Made by a program: the position numbers and the translations under genes | Notes under the pieces: model-generated | Databases searched by the model: none | Seen by the model: the letters and a program-made list of their open reading frames with translations, nothing else | Told to the model about the DNA's origin: nothing | Origin: Burkholderiales bacterium | GTDB lineage: Bacteria; Pseudomonadota; Gammaproteobacteria; Burkholderiales; WYBJ01 | Length of the DNA: 64,000 nucleotides | Direction of reading: 5' to 3' | Assembly: GCA_020848435.1 (NCBI GenBank) | Contig: JADLAC010000043.1 | Coordinates: 128,670-192,669, forward strand | Shown here: positions 1-9,642 of the stretch, piece by piece | Layout: each line of letters opens with the position of its first letter | How positions within the stretch are numbered: the stretch's first letter is position 1

Positions 1-873
1 CTGGAATTCCTGCACCGCGTACTTGTAGGAATTTTCGGTGTGGATCGACTCACCGGCGCGAAACTCGATCCGCTCGGTGCCGAGCAGTACCGACTGGTCG
101 CGGCGGCTGTCGAGGTGCATTTCGATACGGCCGTGGGCTTCCAGGTAGAGCGCGCGATGGCGAAACGCACGCAGGTCGAAATCGGCACCGAGCTCGCGAT
201 TGATGCGCGCGAGCAGATTGAGATTGAACGCCGCCGTCACGCCCTGCGGATCGTCGTAGGCGGCTTCGAGCGCCGCTTTGTCCTTGCGCAGGTCGACGCC
301 GATCAGCAGCCCGCCGCCGGCGCCCGCCAAGCGCGCCGCCTGGGCGAGAAACGCGACCGCCTCATCGGGGTGGAAATTACCGATGGTGGAGCCGGGAAAG
401 AAGACCGTGCGCCGGCGCGGGCAGAAACGCTCGAGCACGGGAAGCTCGAAAGGCTGCGAATAATCGGCGCATATAGCGACGATAGGCAAGCGCGGAAAGG
501 CGGACTCGAGGCTGGCCGCCGCGCTATGCAGCGTCTCGCGCGCGATATCGATCGGTACATAGACCGCAGGCTCGGTGGCGGCGATGAGCATTCGGCTCTT
601 GCGGCTCACGCCGCTGCCGAATTCGATCAAGGCGCTGCGCGCGCCGATGCACGCGGCCATCGCCGGCGCATGACGCTGCATCAATGCCGTTTCGGTGCGC
701 GTCGGATAGTACTCGGGCAGCGCGCAAATGGCGTCGAACAGCGCCGAGCCGACGGCGTCGTAGAAATACTTGGGCGGAAGCTCTTTGCGCGGCCGGCGCA
801 AGCCATCGAGCACGTCTTCGCGAAACCGGCTCGCCGCGGTCGAATAGTCGTAGAACGAGACCCGCTCGCCCAT
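1..873 (-). CDS. egtD: L-histidine N-alpha-methyltransferase, EgtD family (3' end outside window)
   Basis: SAM-dependent methyltransferase of the EgtD (DUF2260) family, which trimethylates histidine to hercynine, the first step of ergothioneine synthesis. The 291 visible codons contain the N-terminal ELPPKYFYDAVGSALFD block, the SAM-binding EFGSGVSRKSRML and the FFPGSTIGNFHPDEA stretch typical of the family (about 320 residues when complete). The C-terminus and any egtB partner lie beyond the left edge. ATG at 873 is chosen because an in-frame TGA occurs 13 codons upstream. It follows the D,D-peptidase gene by 36 bp on the same strand, so co-transcription is plausible. Family identity is clear; the exact methyl acceptor is inferred from the family. 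Confidence 0.85.
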   Translation of the reverse strand, partial: MGERVSFYDYSTAASRFREDVLDGLRRPRKELPPKYFYDAVGSALFDAICALPEYYPTRTETALMQRHAPAMAACIGARSALIEFGSGVSRKSRMLIAATEPAVYVPIDIARETLHSAAASLESAFPRLPIVAICADYSQPFELPVLERFCPRRRTVFFPGSTIGNFHPDEAVAFLAQAARLAGAGGGLLIGVDLRKDKAALEAAYDDPQGVTAAFNLNLLARINRELGADFDLRAFRHRALYLEAHGRIEMHLDSRRDQSVLLGTERIEFRAGESIHTENSYKYAVQEFQ

Positions 874-909
874 CTCGACCCCGGCAGTGGACGTTGTGCA
901 ATCGAGCGA

Positions 910-1923
910 TCAGCTCGCGCGAGCCGCGAGCAGTGTGCTCGTTTCCAGCCACTTCTTGATGCGGTTGGCGTCGCCGATGCGCGTGTACTTGCCCCAGGAA
1001 TCGAGCAGGACGATGATGATCGGCCGATCGCGGATACGCGCGTGCATCACCAGGCACTGGCCCGCCTCGGCGATATAACCGGTCTTGGACACGTCTATGT
1101 GCCAATCTGGCGTGCGCACCAGGCCGTTCGAATTGCCGAAGCCGTACGCTTGGCCGCTATCGGCGGTATGGATCTGCGCGCTCGGTGCGGTGGAGAACGT
1201 GCGGATCAGCGGATAGTCCAGACTCGCCCGCACCATCAGCGCGAGATCGTCCGCGGTCGATACGTTTTCGCTCGACAGCCCCGTCGGCTCGACGAAGCGG
1301 CTGTTACGCATGCCCAGCTCGGCCGCCTTGGCGTTCATGCGGGCGACGAACGCTTGCGCGCCGCCGGGATAATTGCGCCCTAGCGCGCTCGCCGCACGGT
1401 TCTCCGACGACATCAGCGCGAGATGCAGCAGGTCCCGGCGCGAGAAAGCCGACCCGATGCGCAGCCGCGAGCCGGTATGCTTCAACGTATCGATATCGGC
1501 GCGCTCGATGCGAATCGATTCCTCCAGCGGCAGGTCGGCATCCAGCACCACCATCGCGGTCATGAGCTTGGTGATCGATGCGATGGCCGAAATCTGGCCC
1601 GTGTTCTTCGCATAGAGCGTGGTGCCCTCGGCGGTATCGAGCACCAGGGCCGCGGTCGACTTGAGATCCAGATCATCGCCGCCGTTGCGCTCGCTCGCGT
1701 TTACCTGCCCGCTCGCTACGGCGGCCGCTGCTGCCGCTGCTGCCGCGGCGGCGGCATTGGACGATTTGCCGTGCTTGGAGTACGACACCGTCACGCGTTT
1801 GGCGTTGGCTTTGGCGGCGACGCTGGATTTGACCGCGACCTTGGGGCTTTGAGCGGCCCAGACTACCGAGCCGGCACAGCCGACGCTTAGCGCGAGCAGG
1901 ATCGTGATTGCGGCGTTGTTCAC
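910..1923 (-). CDS. pbpG: D-alanyl-D-alanine endopeptidase/carboxypeptidase, PBP7-like (peptidase S11)
   Basis: Periplasmic penicillin-binding peptidase that cleaves D-Ala cross-links or termini in peptidoglycan. All three S11 motifs are visible: SITK (SxxK, catalytic Ser), SEN (SxN) and KTG. An N-terminal signal peptide (hydrophobic run ending in VVWAA) is followed by a Lys/Ser-rich linker with twelve consecutive alanines, then the catalytic domain. The start is taken as GTG at 1923, because the hydrophobic signal begins there and an AAGGAA Shine-Dalgarno lies just upstream; a longer frame to 2157 has no signal-like sequence. Predicted 337 residues, normal for PbpG/DacD types. The C-terminal membrane anchor helix of PBP5 is absent, favouring PbpG. 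Confidence 0.88.
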   Translation of the reverse strand: MNNAAITILLALSVGCAGSVVWAAQSPKVAVKSSVAAKANAKRVTVSYSKHGKSSNAAAAAAAAAAAAVASGQVNASERNGGDDLDLKSTAALVLDTAEGTTLYAKNTGQISAIASITKLMTAMVVLDADLPLEESIRIERADIDTLKHTGSRLRIGSAFSRRDLLHLALMSSENRAASALGRNYPGGAQAFVARMNAKAAELGMRNSRFVEPTGLSSENVSTADDLALMVRASLDYPLIRTFSTAPSAQIHTADSGQAYGFGNSNGLVRTPDWHIDVSKTGYIAEAGQCLVMHARIRDRPIIIVLLDSWGKYTRIGDANRIKKWLETSTLLAARAS

Positions 1924-2040
1924 CGGCCGGTTCCTTGTTGATGCCCTCGGACAGCCGCTAAGATAGCAAATTAATTGGCGAATCGGGTACTCCGCAACGC
2001 CGGGGACAAAGCCGGCCGCAGGCTGCGAATCCGCGCAGCG

Positions 2041-2078
2041 GAAAAAAGAAACGCCGCCCCCGCATATCAGGGCGGCGT
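2041..2078 (-). terminator. Leftward intrinsic terminator in a noncoding region
   Basis: ACGCCGCCC (2051-2059), a 10-nt loop and GGGCGGCGT (2070-2078) form a 9-bp stem. On the minus strand it is followed by a T-rich tract (complement of GAAAAAAGAA, 2041-2050). No annotated gene on the minus strand lies upstream of it within the window's next gene, so it either attenuates the pbpG leader or ends a small RNA. Confidence 0.6.
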
Positions 2079-2183
2079 GATAAGGGGAAACCCAGGCCCC
2101 GAGCCGCTGCTTGTCACCCGCGGCGTAAGGTCTCCCGAGGAGGAACCAACTAGACAACCGACGGCGAATGGTACGGGATTCGC

Positions 2184-2201
2184 CTTACGGTAATCTTACG
2201 G
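2184..2201 (+). promoter_or_regulatory. Candidate response-regulator operator (CTTACGG direct repeat)
   Basis: CTTACGG at 2184-2190 is repeated at 2195-2201, one 11-bp step apart. Tandem half-sites at this spacing are typical of OmpR-family regulators, and CTTAC-N6-CTTAC resembles PmrA/QseB boxes. It lies 130 bp before the response-regulator gene and between divergent genes, suggesting autoregulation. Inference only. Confidence 0.4.
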
Positions 2202-2330
2202 GGAGTCCCGCGGGAAGCGCTGGGCCGGTAGAGCCGCAGTCCGCGGGCGTCAGGCACGCCAAGGCGTATGCTGCGTGCGTGCGCAGCCGAGCCTGTGGCG
2301 CCGGCACCTGCGGGTATCGAGAAGCGAACG

Positions 2331-3017
<687 letters not shown>

Positions 3018-3074
3018 ACGAGATACCATGCCAGCGGCATCGCGTGGGATAGCCCTCGCGATCTGATCGCGACG

Positions 3075-4499
3075 ATGCGCCTCTTCCCGGAAGCGTCGAT
3101 CCGCCGCCAGCTCATCTTCTGGCTGGTCCTGCCCTTGTCGATCGCGCTGATCTGCTCGGCGCTGGTGGTGTACAAGCTGGCGCTCGATTTCGTCACCGAG
3201 GCCTACGATCGCGCGTTGTACGATTCGGCGCTCGATCTGTCGCGGCGCCTGCGCTTGCGCGACGGTCGGCTGTTCGTGGACCTGCCGCCCGCGGCGGCCG
3301 ACATGCTGGAGATCGACGAGCTCGACCGCGTGTATTACGCCGTGCGCTCCGATTCCGGCGAGCTCGTCATCGGTCAAGGCGACCTGCCCCAGCCCGAGTC
3401 GTCGCACGACATTCGGCCGCAGTACCTGTACGCGACCTATCGCGATCAGCCGATCCGGCTGGTGGCGCTGCGCGTGCCCTACGATCCGGACGACGAGCAC
3501 GCACTCGCCCTGGTGCTGGTGGCGGAAACGCTCATCCGGCGCCAGCTCCTGGGCCAGGATATCCTGATCGCGGTCGCGCTGTCGCAGCTCGTGCTGATCG
3601 CCATGATCGTCATCTCGGTCTACCTCGGCGTGGGCCACGGGCTGCTCGCGCTGGTGCGCCTGCGCCAACAGATCGAAAGCCGCTCGCATCGCGACCTCAC
3701 CCCGCTCGACGAGCCGCACACGCCGCGCGAAGTCCGCCCGCTCGTGCACGCCATCAACGCGCTCATGCAACGCTTGCAGCGCGCGATCATGGCGCAACAG
3801 AAGTTCATCGCGGACGCGGCGCACCAGCTACGGACCCCGCTCGCCGGGCTGAAGACGCACGCCGAGCTGGCGTTGCGCGAGCAATCGCTGGCGAGCATGC
3901 GAGAGCGCGTTCGTGCGCTGATGCTCGCGACCGATCGCAGCGCGCACTTGGCCCATCAGCTCCTGTCGCTCGCCCGCGCCGAGCCCGAGGCCGGGTCGGT
4001 CGCCGCGATGGCGCGCATCGATCTCGACCGCCTCGTGAAAGACGTCGCGGCCGACTGGGTTCCGCTGGCGATCGAGCGCAGGCTCGACCTCGGCGTGAAC
4101 CTCGGCGCCGCGCCGATCGCGATACACGGCAACGCGGTGCTGGTGCGCGAGCTGCTCGGCAACCTGATCGACAATGCGCTGCGCTACACCCCGCCCGGCG
4201 GGCGCGTCACCGTCGCCGTCGAGCGCCAGGACGCGCAGGCGGTGTTGAGCGTCGAAGATAATGGTTCGGGCATACCCGCCGGCGAGCACACGCGGGTATT
4301 CGAGCGCTTCCAGCGCCTCGGCCACGGCGCTGCCGAAGGCTGCGGCCTGGGGCTCGCCATCGTGCGCGAGATCGCCAACCTGCACGCCGCCTCGATCGAC
4401 CTGACCGAGGGCGCCGGCGGCGCGGGGACGCGTGTGAGCGTGCGTTTCAAGCTCGCCGCGGCCAGCGAGCCCGCCTTTGAAGGCGCGGCCAGCGCGTAG
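3075..4499 (+). CDS. Sensor histidine kinase, TctE-like
   Basis: Inner-membrane two-component kinase of 474 residues. Transmembrane segments at about 13-35 and 163-186 flank a periplasmic sensor region (2CSK_N/TctE-like). A short HAMP-like linker is followed by the HisKA motif with His250 in DAAHQLRTPL, then the N box (NLIDNALRYTPPGG), G1 (DNGSGIP) and G2 (GCGLGLAIV) of the ATPase domain. It presumably phosphorylates the regulator encoded immediately upstream. TctE relatives sense citrate or tricarboxylates, but no tctCBA transport operon is adjacent, so the ligand is unknown. The two Bug-type binding proteins at 31.9 and 36.7 kb are not linked closely enough to assign. Confidence 0.88.
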   Translation: MRLFPEASIRRQLIFWLVLPLSIALICSALVVYKLALDFVTEAYDRALYDSALDLSRRLRLRDGRLFVDLPPAAADMLEIDELDRVYYAVRSDSGELVIGQGDLPQPESSHDIRPQYLYATYRDQPIRLVALRVPYDPDDEHALALVLVAETLIRRQLLGQDILIAVALSQLVLIAMIVISVYLGVGHGLLALVRLRQQIESRSHRDLTPLDEPHTPREVRPLVHAINALMQRLQRAIMAQQKFIADAAHQLRTPLAGLKTHAELALREQSLASMRERVRALMLATDRSAHLAHQLLSLARAEPEAGSVAAMARIDLDRLVKDVAADWVPLAIERRLDLGVNLGAAPIAIHGNAVLVRELLGNLIDNALRYTPPGGRVTVAVERQDAQAVLSVEDNGSGIPAGEHTRVFERFQRLGHGAAEGCGLGLAIVREIANLHAASIDLTEGAGGAGTRVSVRFKLAAASEPAFEGAASA

Positions 4500-4544
4500 C
4501 TTCCGCGCGCGCCCGTCGCGCCGGCGCGAACGCGCGCGCGGCGA

Positions 4545-6401
4545 TCAACCTGGAAGCGCGGCGCCGGCGGCAGGCTGCGGATCGGCCAGCGACTCGGATT
4601 CCTCGCGTGCCTTCGCTTCCTTCTGCTGCAACGCCCACATCCCGGCATAGATCTGGCCGCGCTCCAGCAATTGCCTATGCGTGCCGCGCTCGACGATGCG
4701 GCCGTGGTCGAGCACGAGGATCTGGTCGGCGGCAACGATGGTCGACAGGCGGTGCGCGATGACCAGGGCGGTGCGCCCGCGCGCGATGCGCTGCAGCTCC
4801 GCCTGTATCGCTTTCTCGGATTTCGAGTCGAGCGCCGAGGTCGCCTCGTCGAATACCAGAATGCGCGGGTTCTTCAGCAGCGCCCGGGCGATCGCGATAC
4901 GCTGCTTCTCGCCGCCGGAGAGCTTCAAGCCGCGCTCGCCGACGGGGCTCTGGTAACCCTCCGGCAGCGACACGATGAACTCGTGGATGTGCGCCGAGCG
5001 GGCCGCCTCGAGCACCTCCTCGCGACTCGCATCCGGACGTCCGTAGGCGATGTTGTAATAGATCGTGTCGTTGAACAGCACCGTGTCCTGCGGCACGATG
5101 CCGATCGCCGCGCGCACGCTTGCCTGGGTCGCGTCGCGGATGTCCTGGGCATCGATCGTGATCCGGCCCGCATCCACGTCGTAGAACCGGAACAGCAGCC
5201 GCGCCAAGGTCGACTTGCCCGAGCCGCTCGCTCCGACCACCGCGACCGTCTCGCCGGGGCCGATGTCGAAGCTCACCTGGTGCAGTATGGTCCGGCGTTC
5301 GTCGTAAGCGAAATCAACCTGCTCGAAGCGTACCCGGCCTTCGCTCACGCGCAACGCGCCCGCACCGGGCTTGTCTTCGATTTCGCGATGCTGGCGCAGC
5401 ATCCCGAACATGCGCTCCATGTCGGCGAGCGATTGCTTGATCTCGCGGTACACCACGCCGAGGAAATTGAGCGGGATATAGAGCTGGATCAGGAATGCAT
5501 TCACGAGCACCAGGTCGCCGAGCGTCATCGTGCCCGCCAGCACCGCCGCGGCCGCGCGCCACATCACGAGCGTGACGCCGAGGGCGATGACCGCGCTCTG
5601 GGTCGCATTGAGCGCCGACAGCGAGGTCTGCGACAGAATCGCGGCGCTTTCCCAGCGCCGCATGGCCTCGTCGTAGCGGCGCTGCTCGAAGGTTTCGTTG
5701 CCGAAATACTTGACCGTCTCGTAGTTGAGCAAGCTGTCGATCGCGCGCGTATTCGCACGCGAATCGAGCTCGTTCATGTTGCGGCGAAAATGCGTGCGCC
5801 ACTCGGTGATGGTCACGGTCGCACCGATGTAGATCGTGAGCGTGACCAGGGTGATGCCGGCGAACCAGGGATCGTACTTGACCAGCAGGATCGCCGTGAC
5901 CAGCGAAATCTCCACCAGCGTGGGCAGTATGCTGAACAGCGCGTATCCCATCAGCGAGGAGATGCCGCGCGTGCCGCGCTCGACATCGCGGGTGAGGCCG
6001 CCCGTCTGGCGCTCAAGGTGAAAACGCAGCGACAGGCTGTGCAAGTGACCGAAGACCTCCAGCGCGACGCGCCGCACCGCGCGCTGTGTCACCTTCGCGA
6101 ACACGAATTCGCGCAGCTCCGTGAAGACCGTGGTGGAGAGGCGCAGCAACCCGTACCCGATCAGTAACGCCGCGGGCAAGGCGACCGCCGCGCTCGCATT
6201 GTCCAGGCGATCGACGATCCCCTTCAGCACCAGCGGCACGCTCACGTTCGCGCCCTTGGCGGCGAACAGGCAGGCGAGCGCGAGCACGACGCGCCAGCGA
6301 AACTCCCACAGGTAGGGGAGCAGCGTGCGCAGGGTCTGCCAGTCGTTGCGCTGCGCCGGCGGCGGACCGGGCTCGAGGCGGCGTGCAGCGTGCCGGTCCA
6401 C
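4545..6401 (-). CDS. ATM1-type heavy-metal/glutathione-conjugate ABC exporter
   Basis: Half-size ABC exporter of 618 residues with fused membrane and ATPase domains, working as a homodimer in the inner membrane. Membrane helices occupy about 35-320 and include [11 protein letters not shown] (226-236), the signature of the ATM1/ABCB7/HMT1 branch. The ATPase domain has Walker [10 protein letters not shown] (390-398), LSGGEKQR, Walker [13 protein letters not shown] and the AHRLST switch. Relatives export glutathione-linked persulfides or metal conjugates. It lies head to tail behind the TylF-like methyltransferase (2 bp between genes) and converges on the sensor kinase gene. The C-terminus ends in a short Pro/Ala tail. 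Confidence 0.9.
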   Translation of the reverse strand: MDRHAARRLEPGPPPAQRNDWQTLRTLLPYLWEFRWRVVLALACLFAAKGANVSVPLVLKGIVDRLDNASAAVALPAALLIGYGLLRLSTTVFTELREFVFAKVTQRAVRRVALEVFGHLHSLSLRFHLERQTGGLTRDVERGTRGISSLMGYALFSILPTLVEISLVTAILLVKYDPWFAGITLVTLTIYIGATVTITEWRTHFRRNMNELDSRANTRAIDSLLNYETVKYFGNETFEQRRYDEAMRRWESAAILSQTSLSALNATQSAVIALGVTLVMWRAAAAVLAGTMTLGDLVLVNAFLIQLYIPLNFLGVVYREIKQSLADMERMFGMLRQHREIEDKPGAGALRVSEGRVRFEQVDFAYDERRTILHQVSFDIGPGETVAVVGASGSGKSTLARLLFRFYDVDAGRITIDAQDIRDATQASVRAAIGIVPQDTVLFNDTIYYNIAYGRPDASREEVLEAARSAHIHEFIVSLPEGYQSPVGERGLKLSGGEKQRIAIARALLKNPRILVFDEATSALDSKSEKAIQAELQRIARGRTALVIAHRLSTIVAADQILVLDHGRIVERGTHRQLLERGQIYAGMWALQQKEAKAREESESLADPQPAAGAALPG

Positions 6402-6403
6402 GA

Positions 6404-7249
6404 TTACTCCTTGAGGATCACCGCTTGACGCTCGCCCAGCACGATGAAGGCAACGTCATGCCGATCGGAAAACTCGTGCCAGGCGCGCTTGGCGCCTGGC
6501 GTGAACGGCGAGCCGTAGTCGTCGCAAACGATCGTGCCGCCGGCGACGAGCCGCGGCCAGAAGTATTCGAGCGCGGCGAGGCTCGGCCGATACAGATTGA
6601 CGTCCAGATGCACGAACGCCCAGCGCTCGGGGGTGAGCGAGTGCAGCACCTCCGGTACCCATCCCTGCACGACGCTTGCCCGCGGAAACTCGGCAAAATG
6701 CCGGCGCACGCTCTGGACATCGAGCGCCGCATCCGGGCGCGAGAAGAACGCCTCGCGCTCGACCGTGCCGCCGGCACGGCGCACCGCGATCAAGTCCTCT
6801 TCGCCCTCACCTCGGGCGCCGGCGAAGCTGTCGACCAGGTAGACATCGCTGCCATCGAAGCCGGCGAGGCGAGCGCGCGCAACCCGGCACAGCAGCAGCG
6901 CGCTGGCGCCCCGGTAAACCCCGATCTCGGCCCGCGCCCCGGGCAGCTCGAGGCTCGCCACGAAATAGCGAACCAGGTTGAGGCGGCCAAGAAAGCGCTG
7001 GAACACGTTATACGGCGTGAGCACCGTGCCGGTATCCTCCAGGCAGCGCCGGTACAGCGCAGGAAACGGCTCGCCGCCGACCACCACATCGCCGAGCAGG
7101 ATATCGAGATGGCGCGCGAGCGGCGCGCGAGCGTGCAGCGCGCCGATGCGGCTCTCGATCTCGTACGGCAATTCGGACCCGGCGAGCGCGCTTCGCGGAG
7201 ACTTTCGTCTGAGGGAATTTACGCCTGCCTTCAGCGTCTTGAGGAGCAT
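6404..7249 (-). CDS. TylF/MycF-like SAM-dependent O-methyltransferase
   Basis: Class I methyltransferase of the macrocin O-methyltransferase (TylF) family, 281 residues. Visible features are the SAM-binding region around [15 protein letters not shown], the acidic [11 protein letters not shown] block and the metal-site-like [16 protein letters not shown] near the C-terminus. Family members methylate sugars or phenolic hydroxyls in secondary metabolites and surface glycans; the substrate here is unknown. ATG 7249 is preferred over a TTG two codons upstream; neither has a strong Shine-Dalgarno. It is the first gene of a probable two-gene unit with the ABC exporter, which need not be functionally related. 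Confidence 0.75.
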   Translation of the reverse strand: MLLKTLKAGVNSLRRKSPRSALAGSELPYEIESRIGALHARAPLARHLDILLGDVVVGGEPFPALYRRCLEDTGTVLTPYNVFQRFLGRLNLVRYFVASLELPGARAEIGVYRGASALLLCRVARARLAGFDGSDVYLVDSFAGARGEGEEDLIAVRRAGGTVEREAFFSRPDAALDVQSVRRHFAEFPRASVVQGWVPEVLHSLTPERWAFVHLDVNLYRPSLAALEYFWPRLVAGGTIVCDDYGSPFTPGAKRAWHEFSDRHDVAFIVLGERQAVILKE

Positions 7250-7726
7250 GTTCAACGTTCGCCGGCGCGCCGCCGGGAGCGCTCGGCTGGGTGCCTGCGT
7301 ATGCTAACACGGGCAGCCGCCGTACCGTCCCGGCGGCCGCGTGATCTCATCCTCGAGCGCCATCGCGGCGTCTGGCAGAACACGGGCGGCCGTGGCGGCG
7401 CCCGGGCGGGAGCGAGAAAAAAAAACGGGCGCAGTGTTCTGCGCCCGAAAGTCGCTACCAAAGGAGGAGGGTCGAAAACCCGAGCATGCGCCCGGGCCTT
7501 CGCCTCAACCAGCAAGCAAGCGCGATGCCAGCGGGTACGGCGGTAAATTACCCCGCGAACCAGACCATGTCGCGGTCATACCCGGACCCGTAGCTGTCGA
7601 AGTTTCCTCACTCCAGCCGTATTTTCGGTCAGCGGACCGGCCGGCGCGGTGCGACTGCTCCTGGAGGACTTGGCGAACGCGAGTCGATGGCCATCGGCCG
7701 CCACGACTCGGAGCTCGTTCCCGCGC
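7250..7726. other. 477-bp intergenic region without a supported gene
   Basis: No convincing protein-coding frame on either strand. It contains a strong leftward terminator (7417-7447) and, just before it on the minus strand, a CCCTCCTCC motif. A 35-codon rightward frame (ATG 7486, stop 7593) has a GGAGGAGG 14 bases upstream but no recognisable product. A small RNA on the minus strand is the best guess. Confidence 0.5.
7417..7447 (-). terminator. Strong leftward intrinsic terminator
   Basis: CGGGCGCAG (7426-7434), loop TGTT and CTGCGCCCG (7439-7447) form a perfect 9-bp stem. On the minus strand it is followed by nine consecutive T (A run 7417-7425). It lies 280 bp beyond the clsB stop codon, so it ends either the aspS-clsB transcription unit or a separate small RNA. 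Confidence 0.85.
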
Positions 7727-8893
7727 TCAAGCCGATTCGTGTTCCTTGGCGTAGCCCAGCAGCCCGGTACTCAATCGGAATATGGCGTAGGACACCCAGG
7801 CGAGCGAGCGCGCGATGAGCGGCTGTCTCGACCAGCGCTCGCGCACCACCGCACGCGCACCCTGCTCGATCAAGTCGAGCAGGCAGGCGCGGAGCTGCGC
7901 GGCGAAGGTCCGGTCGTCGATCACGACGTTGGCTTCGCGCGCCATCAACAAGCTGAACGGATCGATGTTGGACGATCCGACGGTCGCCCAGCAGCCGTCG
8001 ATCACGGCGACCTTGGCGTGGAGAAAGCTCTTGTGATACTCCTGGATCACGATGCCCGCATCGAGCAGGCTGCCGTAGAGAGCGCGCGAGGCATGGTGCA
8101 GGAAGAAATACTCGACCCGCCCCTGCAACAACAACACGACCTGCACGCCGCGCTGGGCCGCTTCGGCCAGCGCATGGCGGAAGCGCAGGCCCGGCAGGAA
8201 ATACGCCATGGCGATGATGATCTCGCTGCGCGCCCGAGCGATCGCTTCGAGATACGCCTCCTCGATGTCGCGGCGGTGGCCGAGATTGTCGCGGATGACC
8301 AGGGCGGCGCGCTGCGTACCGACCCTGGGATTGGGCGCGCAACGTAGCGCCCAGTTCCGCCAGCGGCGCCGGAACTGCGTCCACGACACCATCACCCAAA
8401 GCCGCGTAACGGCCTCGTGCACGTCGTCGACAACCGGCCCGCGCACCGCTACCGCGAAATCCACCCGCGGCGGTACGTGGCCGGGCGTGTACATGTCGTC
8501 GATGACGTTGATCCCGCCGACAAAGGCCGTACGCGCATCGACGATTACGAGCTTGCGATGCAAGCGCCGCAGACGCGAACGACGGAAATTGAAGTGGGCG
8601 ATATCGGGCCGATACACCAGGACCTGGACCCCGGCGTCGCTCAGCCCCGCGATGAGCGAGGCCGGCAGCCGCTTGGAGCCGAAGCCGTCGATCAGCACGT
8701 GCGTCGCCACCCCGCGGCGTGCGGCGCGCGCGAGCGCCGCGGCGATGCGCTTGCCCGCGGCATCGTTCTCGAAGATGTAACTCTCGAGATAGATTTCCTC
8801 GCCGGCGGCGTCCATCGCCGTTTCGATAGCGGGAAAATAATCGCCGCCGCCGATCAGCAGGCGCACCTCGTTGCCATCGCTGAATCGGATCAT
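7727..8893 (-). CDS. clsB: Cardiolipin synthase B-like phospholipase D family protein
   Basis: Membrane-associated phosphatidyltransferase of 388 residues. It has two HxKxxxxD motifs: LHRKLVIVD (H112, K114, D119) and LHAKVAVID (H292, K294, D299), each followed by the GG/GSxN signature (VGGINV, VGSSNID). Bacterial ClsB makes cardiolipin from phosphatidylglycerol and a second phospholipid. ATG 8893 overlaps the stop codon of the upstream EEP gene in an ATGA arrangement, so translation is coupled; the frame extends much further upstream but runs through the EEP gene. It lacks the N-terminal transmembrane pair of ClsA, as expected for ClsB. Confidence 0.88.
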   Translation of the reverse strand: MIRFSDGNEVRLLIGGGDYFPAIETAMDAAGEEIYLESYIFENDAAGKRIAAALARAARRGVATHVLIDGFGSKRLPASLIAGLSDAGVQVLVYRPDIAHFNFRRSRLRRLHRKLVIVDARTAFVGGINVIDDMYTPGHVPPRVDFAVAVRGPVVDDVHEAVTRLWVMVSWTQFRRRWRNWALRCAPNPRVGTQRAALVIRDNLGHRRDIEEAYLEAIARARSEIIIAMAYFLPGLRFRHALAEAAQRGVQVVLLLQGRVEYFFLHHASRALYGSLLDAGIVIQEYHKSFLHAKVAVIDGCWATVGSSNIDPFSLLMAREANVVIDDRTFAAQLRACLLDLIEQGARAVVRERWSRQPLIARSLAWVSYAIFRLSTGLLGYAKEHESA

Positions 8894-9642
8894 ACCCGCA
8901 CGATGGTCGCCGATAACGCCGCATGGTCGGAGATGCGCGACCACGGAAAGCCGTGATGGACGCTCGCGCGGCGCACGCGAAATCCACGCACGTAGATGCG
9001 ATCCAGGTGCAGCAGCGGCAGTGCCGAGGGGAAACTGCGCGCCGGACCCCCTCGCGTTATCTCGAACACTTCCGCCAGGTGCAGCGGGCGCGCGAGCAGT
9101 GCCCTCGCATGCAGGCGCCAGTCGTTGAAATCGCCCGCGACGATGAGCGGCGCGTGCGGCGGCACCATCTCTTCGATGCGCCGGCGCAACGCCATCAATT
9201 GCTGCCTGCGCCCGCGCGCGGTGAGACCCAGGTGGACGCACACACAATGCAGCGGCGCGCGCCAGCCGCTCACGTCGATCTCGCAGTGCAGCAGCCCGCG
9301 CGATTCGAGCGCATGCGCAGACACGTCCTCGTTGTCCCAACGCACGATCGGGTAGCGCGACAGCACCGCGTTGCCGTGGTGACCGAGGTCGTAGACCGAA
9401 TTACGGCCATAGGCGAAGTCATGCCAGACCGCGTCGGCGAGGAACTCGTACTGCGGCTCCTCGGGCCAGTTCGGAATGCGCTCGGCATGGCGTTGATGAT
9501 CGCCGAGCACTTCCTGCAGGAACACCAGGTCGGCGCCGAGCTGGCGCAAGCGATCCCTCAGCTCGTGCACGACCATGCGGCGGTTGAAGTTCGAAAACCC
9601 CTTGTGGATGTTGTAGGTCGCGACGTGCAGGGTGTCCATCAT
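8890..9642 (-). CDS. Endonuclease/exonuclease/phosphatase (EEP) family protein
   Basis: Metal-dependent phosphodiesterase of the EEP (DNase I-like) fold, 250 residues. Hallmarks are TYNIHKG (Asn11), LQEV (metal-binding Glu44), the VHLGL motif, GDFNDW and the C-terminal SDHAALS. In E. coli and many betaproteobacteria a relative is encoded directly before clsB, consistent with a role near phospholipid metabolism, though its substrate is not established from sequence. ATG 9642 overlaps the nudB stop (ATGA); a second ATG follows immediately at 9639. Its own stop overlaps the clsB start. The longer frame upstream lies within nudB and is not used. Confidence 0.82.
   Translation of the reverse strand: MMDTLHVATYNIHKGFSNFNRRMVVHELRDRLRQLGADLVFLQEVLGDHQRHAERIPNWPEEPQYEFLADAVWHDFAYGRNSVYDLGHHGNAVLSRYPIVRWDNEDVSAHALESRGLLHCEIDVSGWRAPLHCVCVHLGLTARGRRQQLMALRRRIEEMVPPHAPLIVAGDFNDWRLHARALLARPLHLAEVFEITRGGPARSFPSALPLLHLDRIYVRGFRVRRASVHHGFPWSRISDHAALSATIVRV

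Noticed and set aside
40..1383. 447-codon rightward frame at the left edge
   Set aside because: Antisense to the EgtD-like and PBP7-like genes, which carry clear motifs.
7250..7726. Possible tRNA or tmRNA before the strong terminator
   Set aside because: No T-loop consensus with a paired acceptor stem and no CCA end could be found on either strand.
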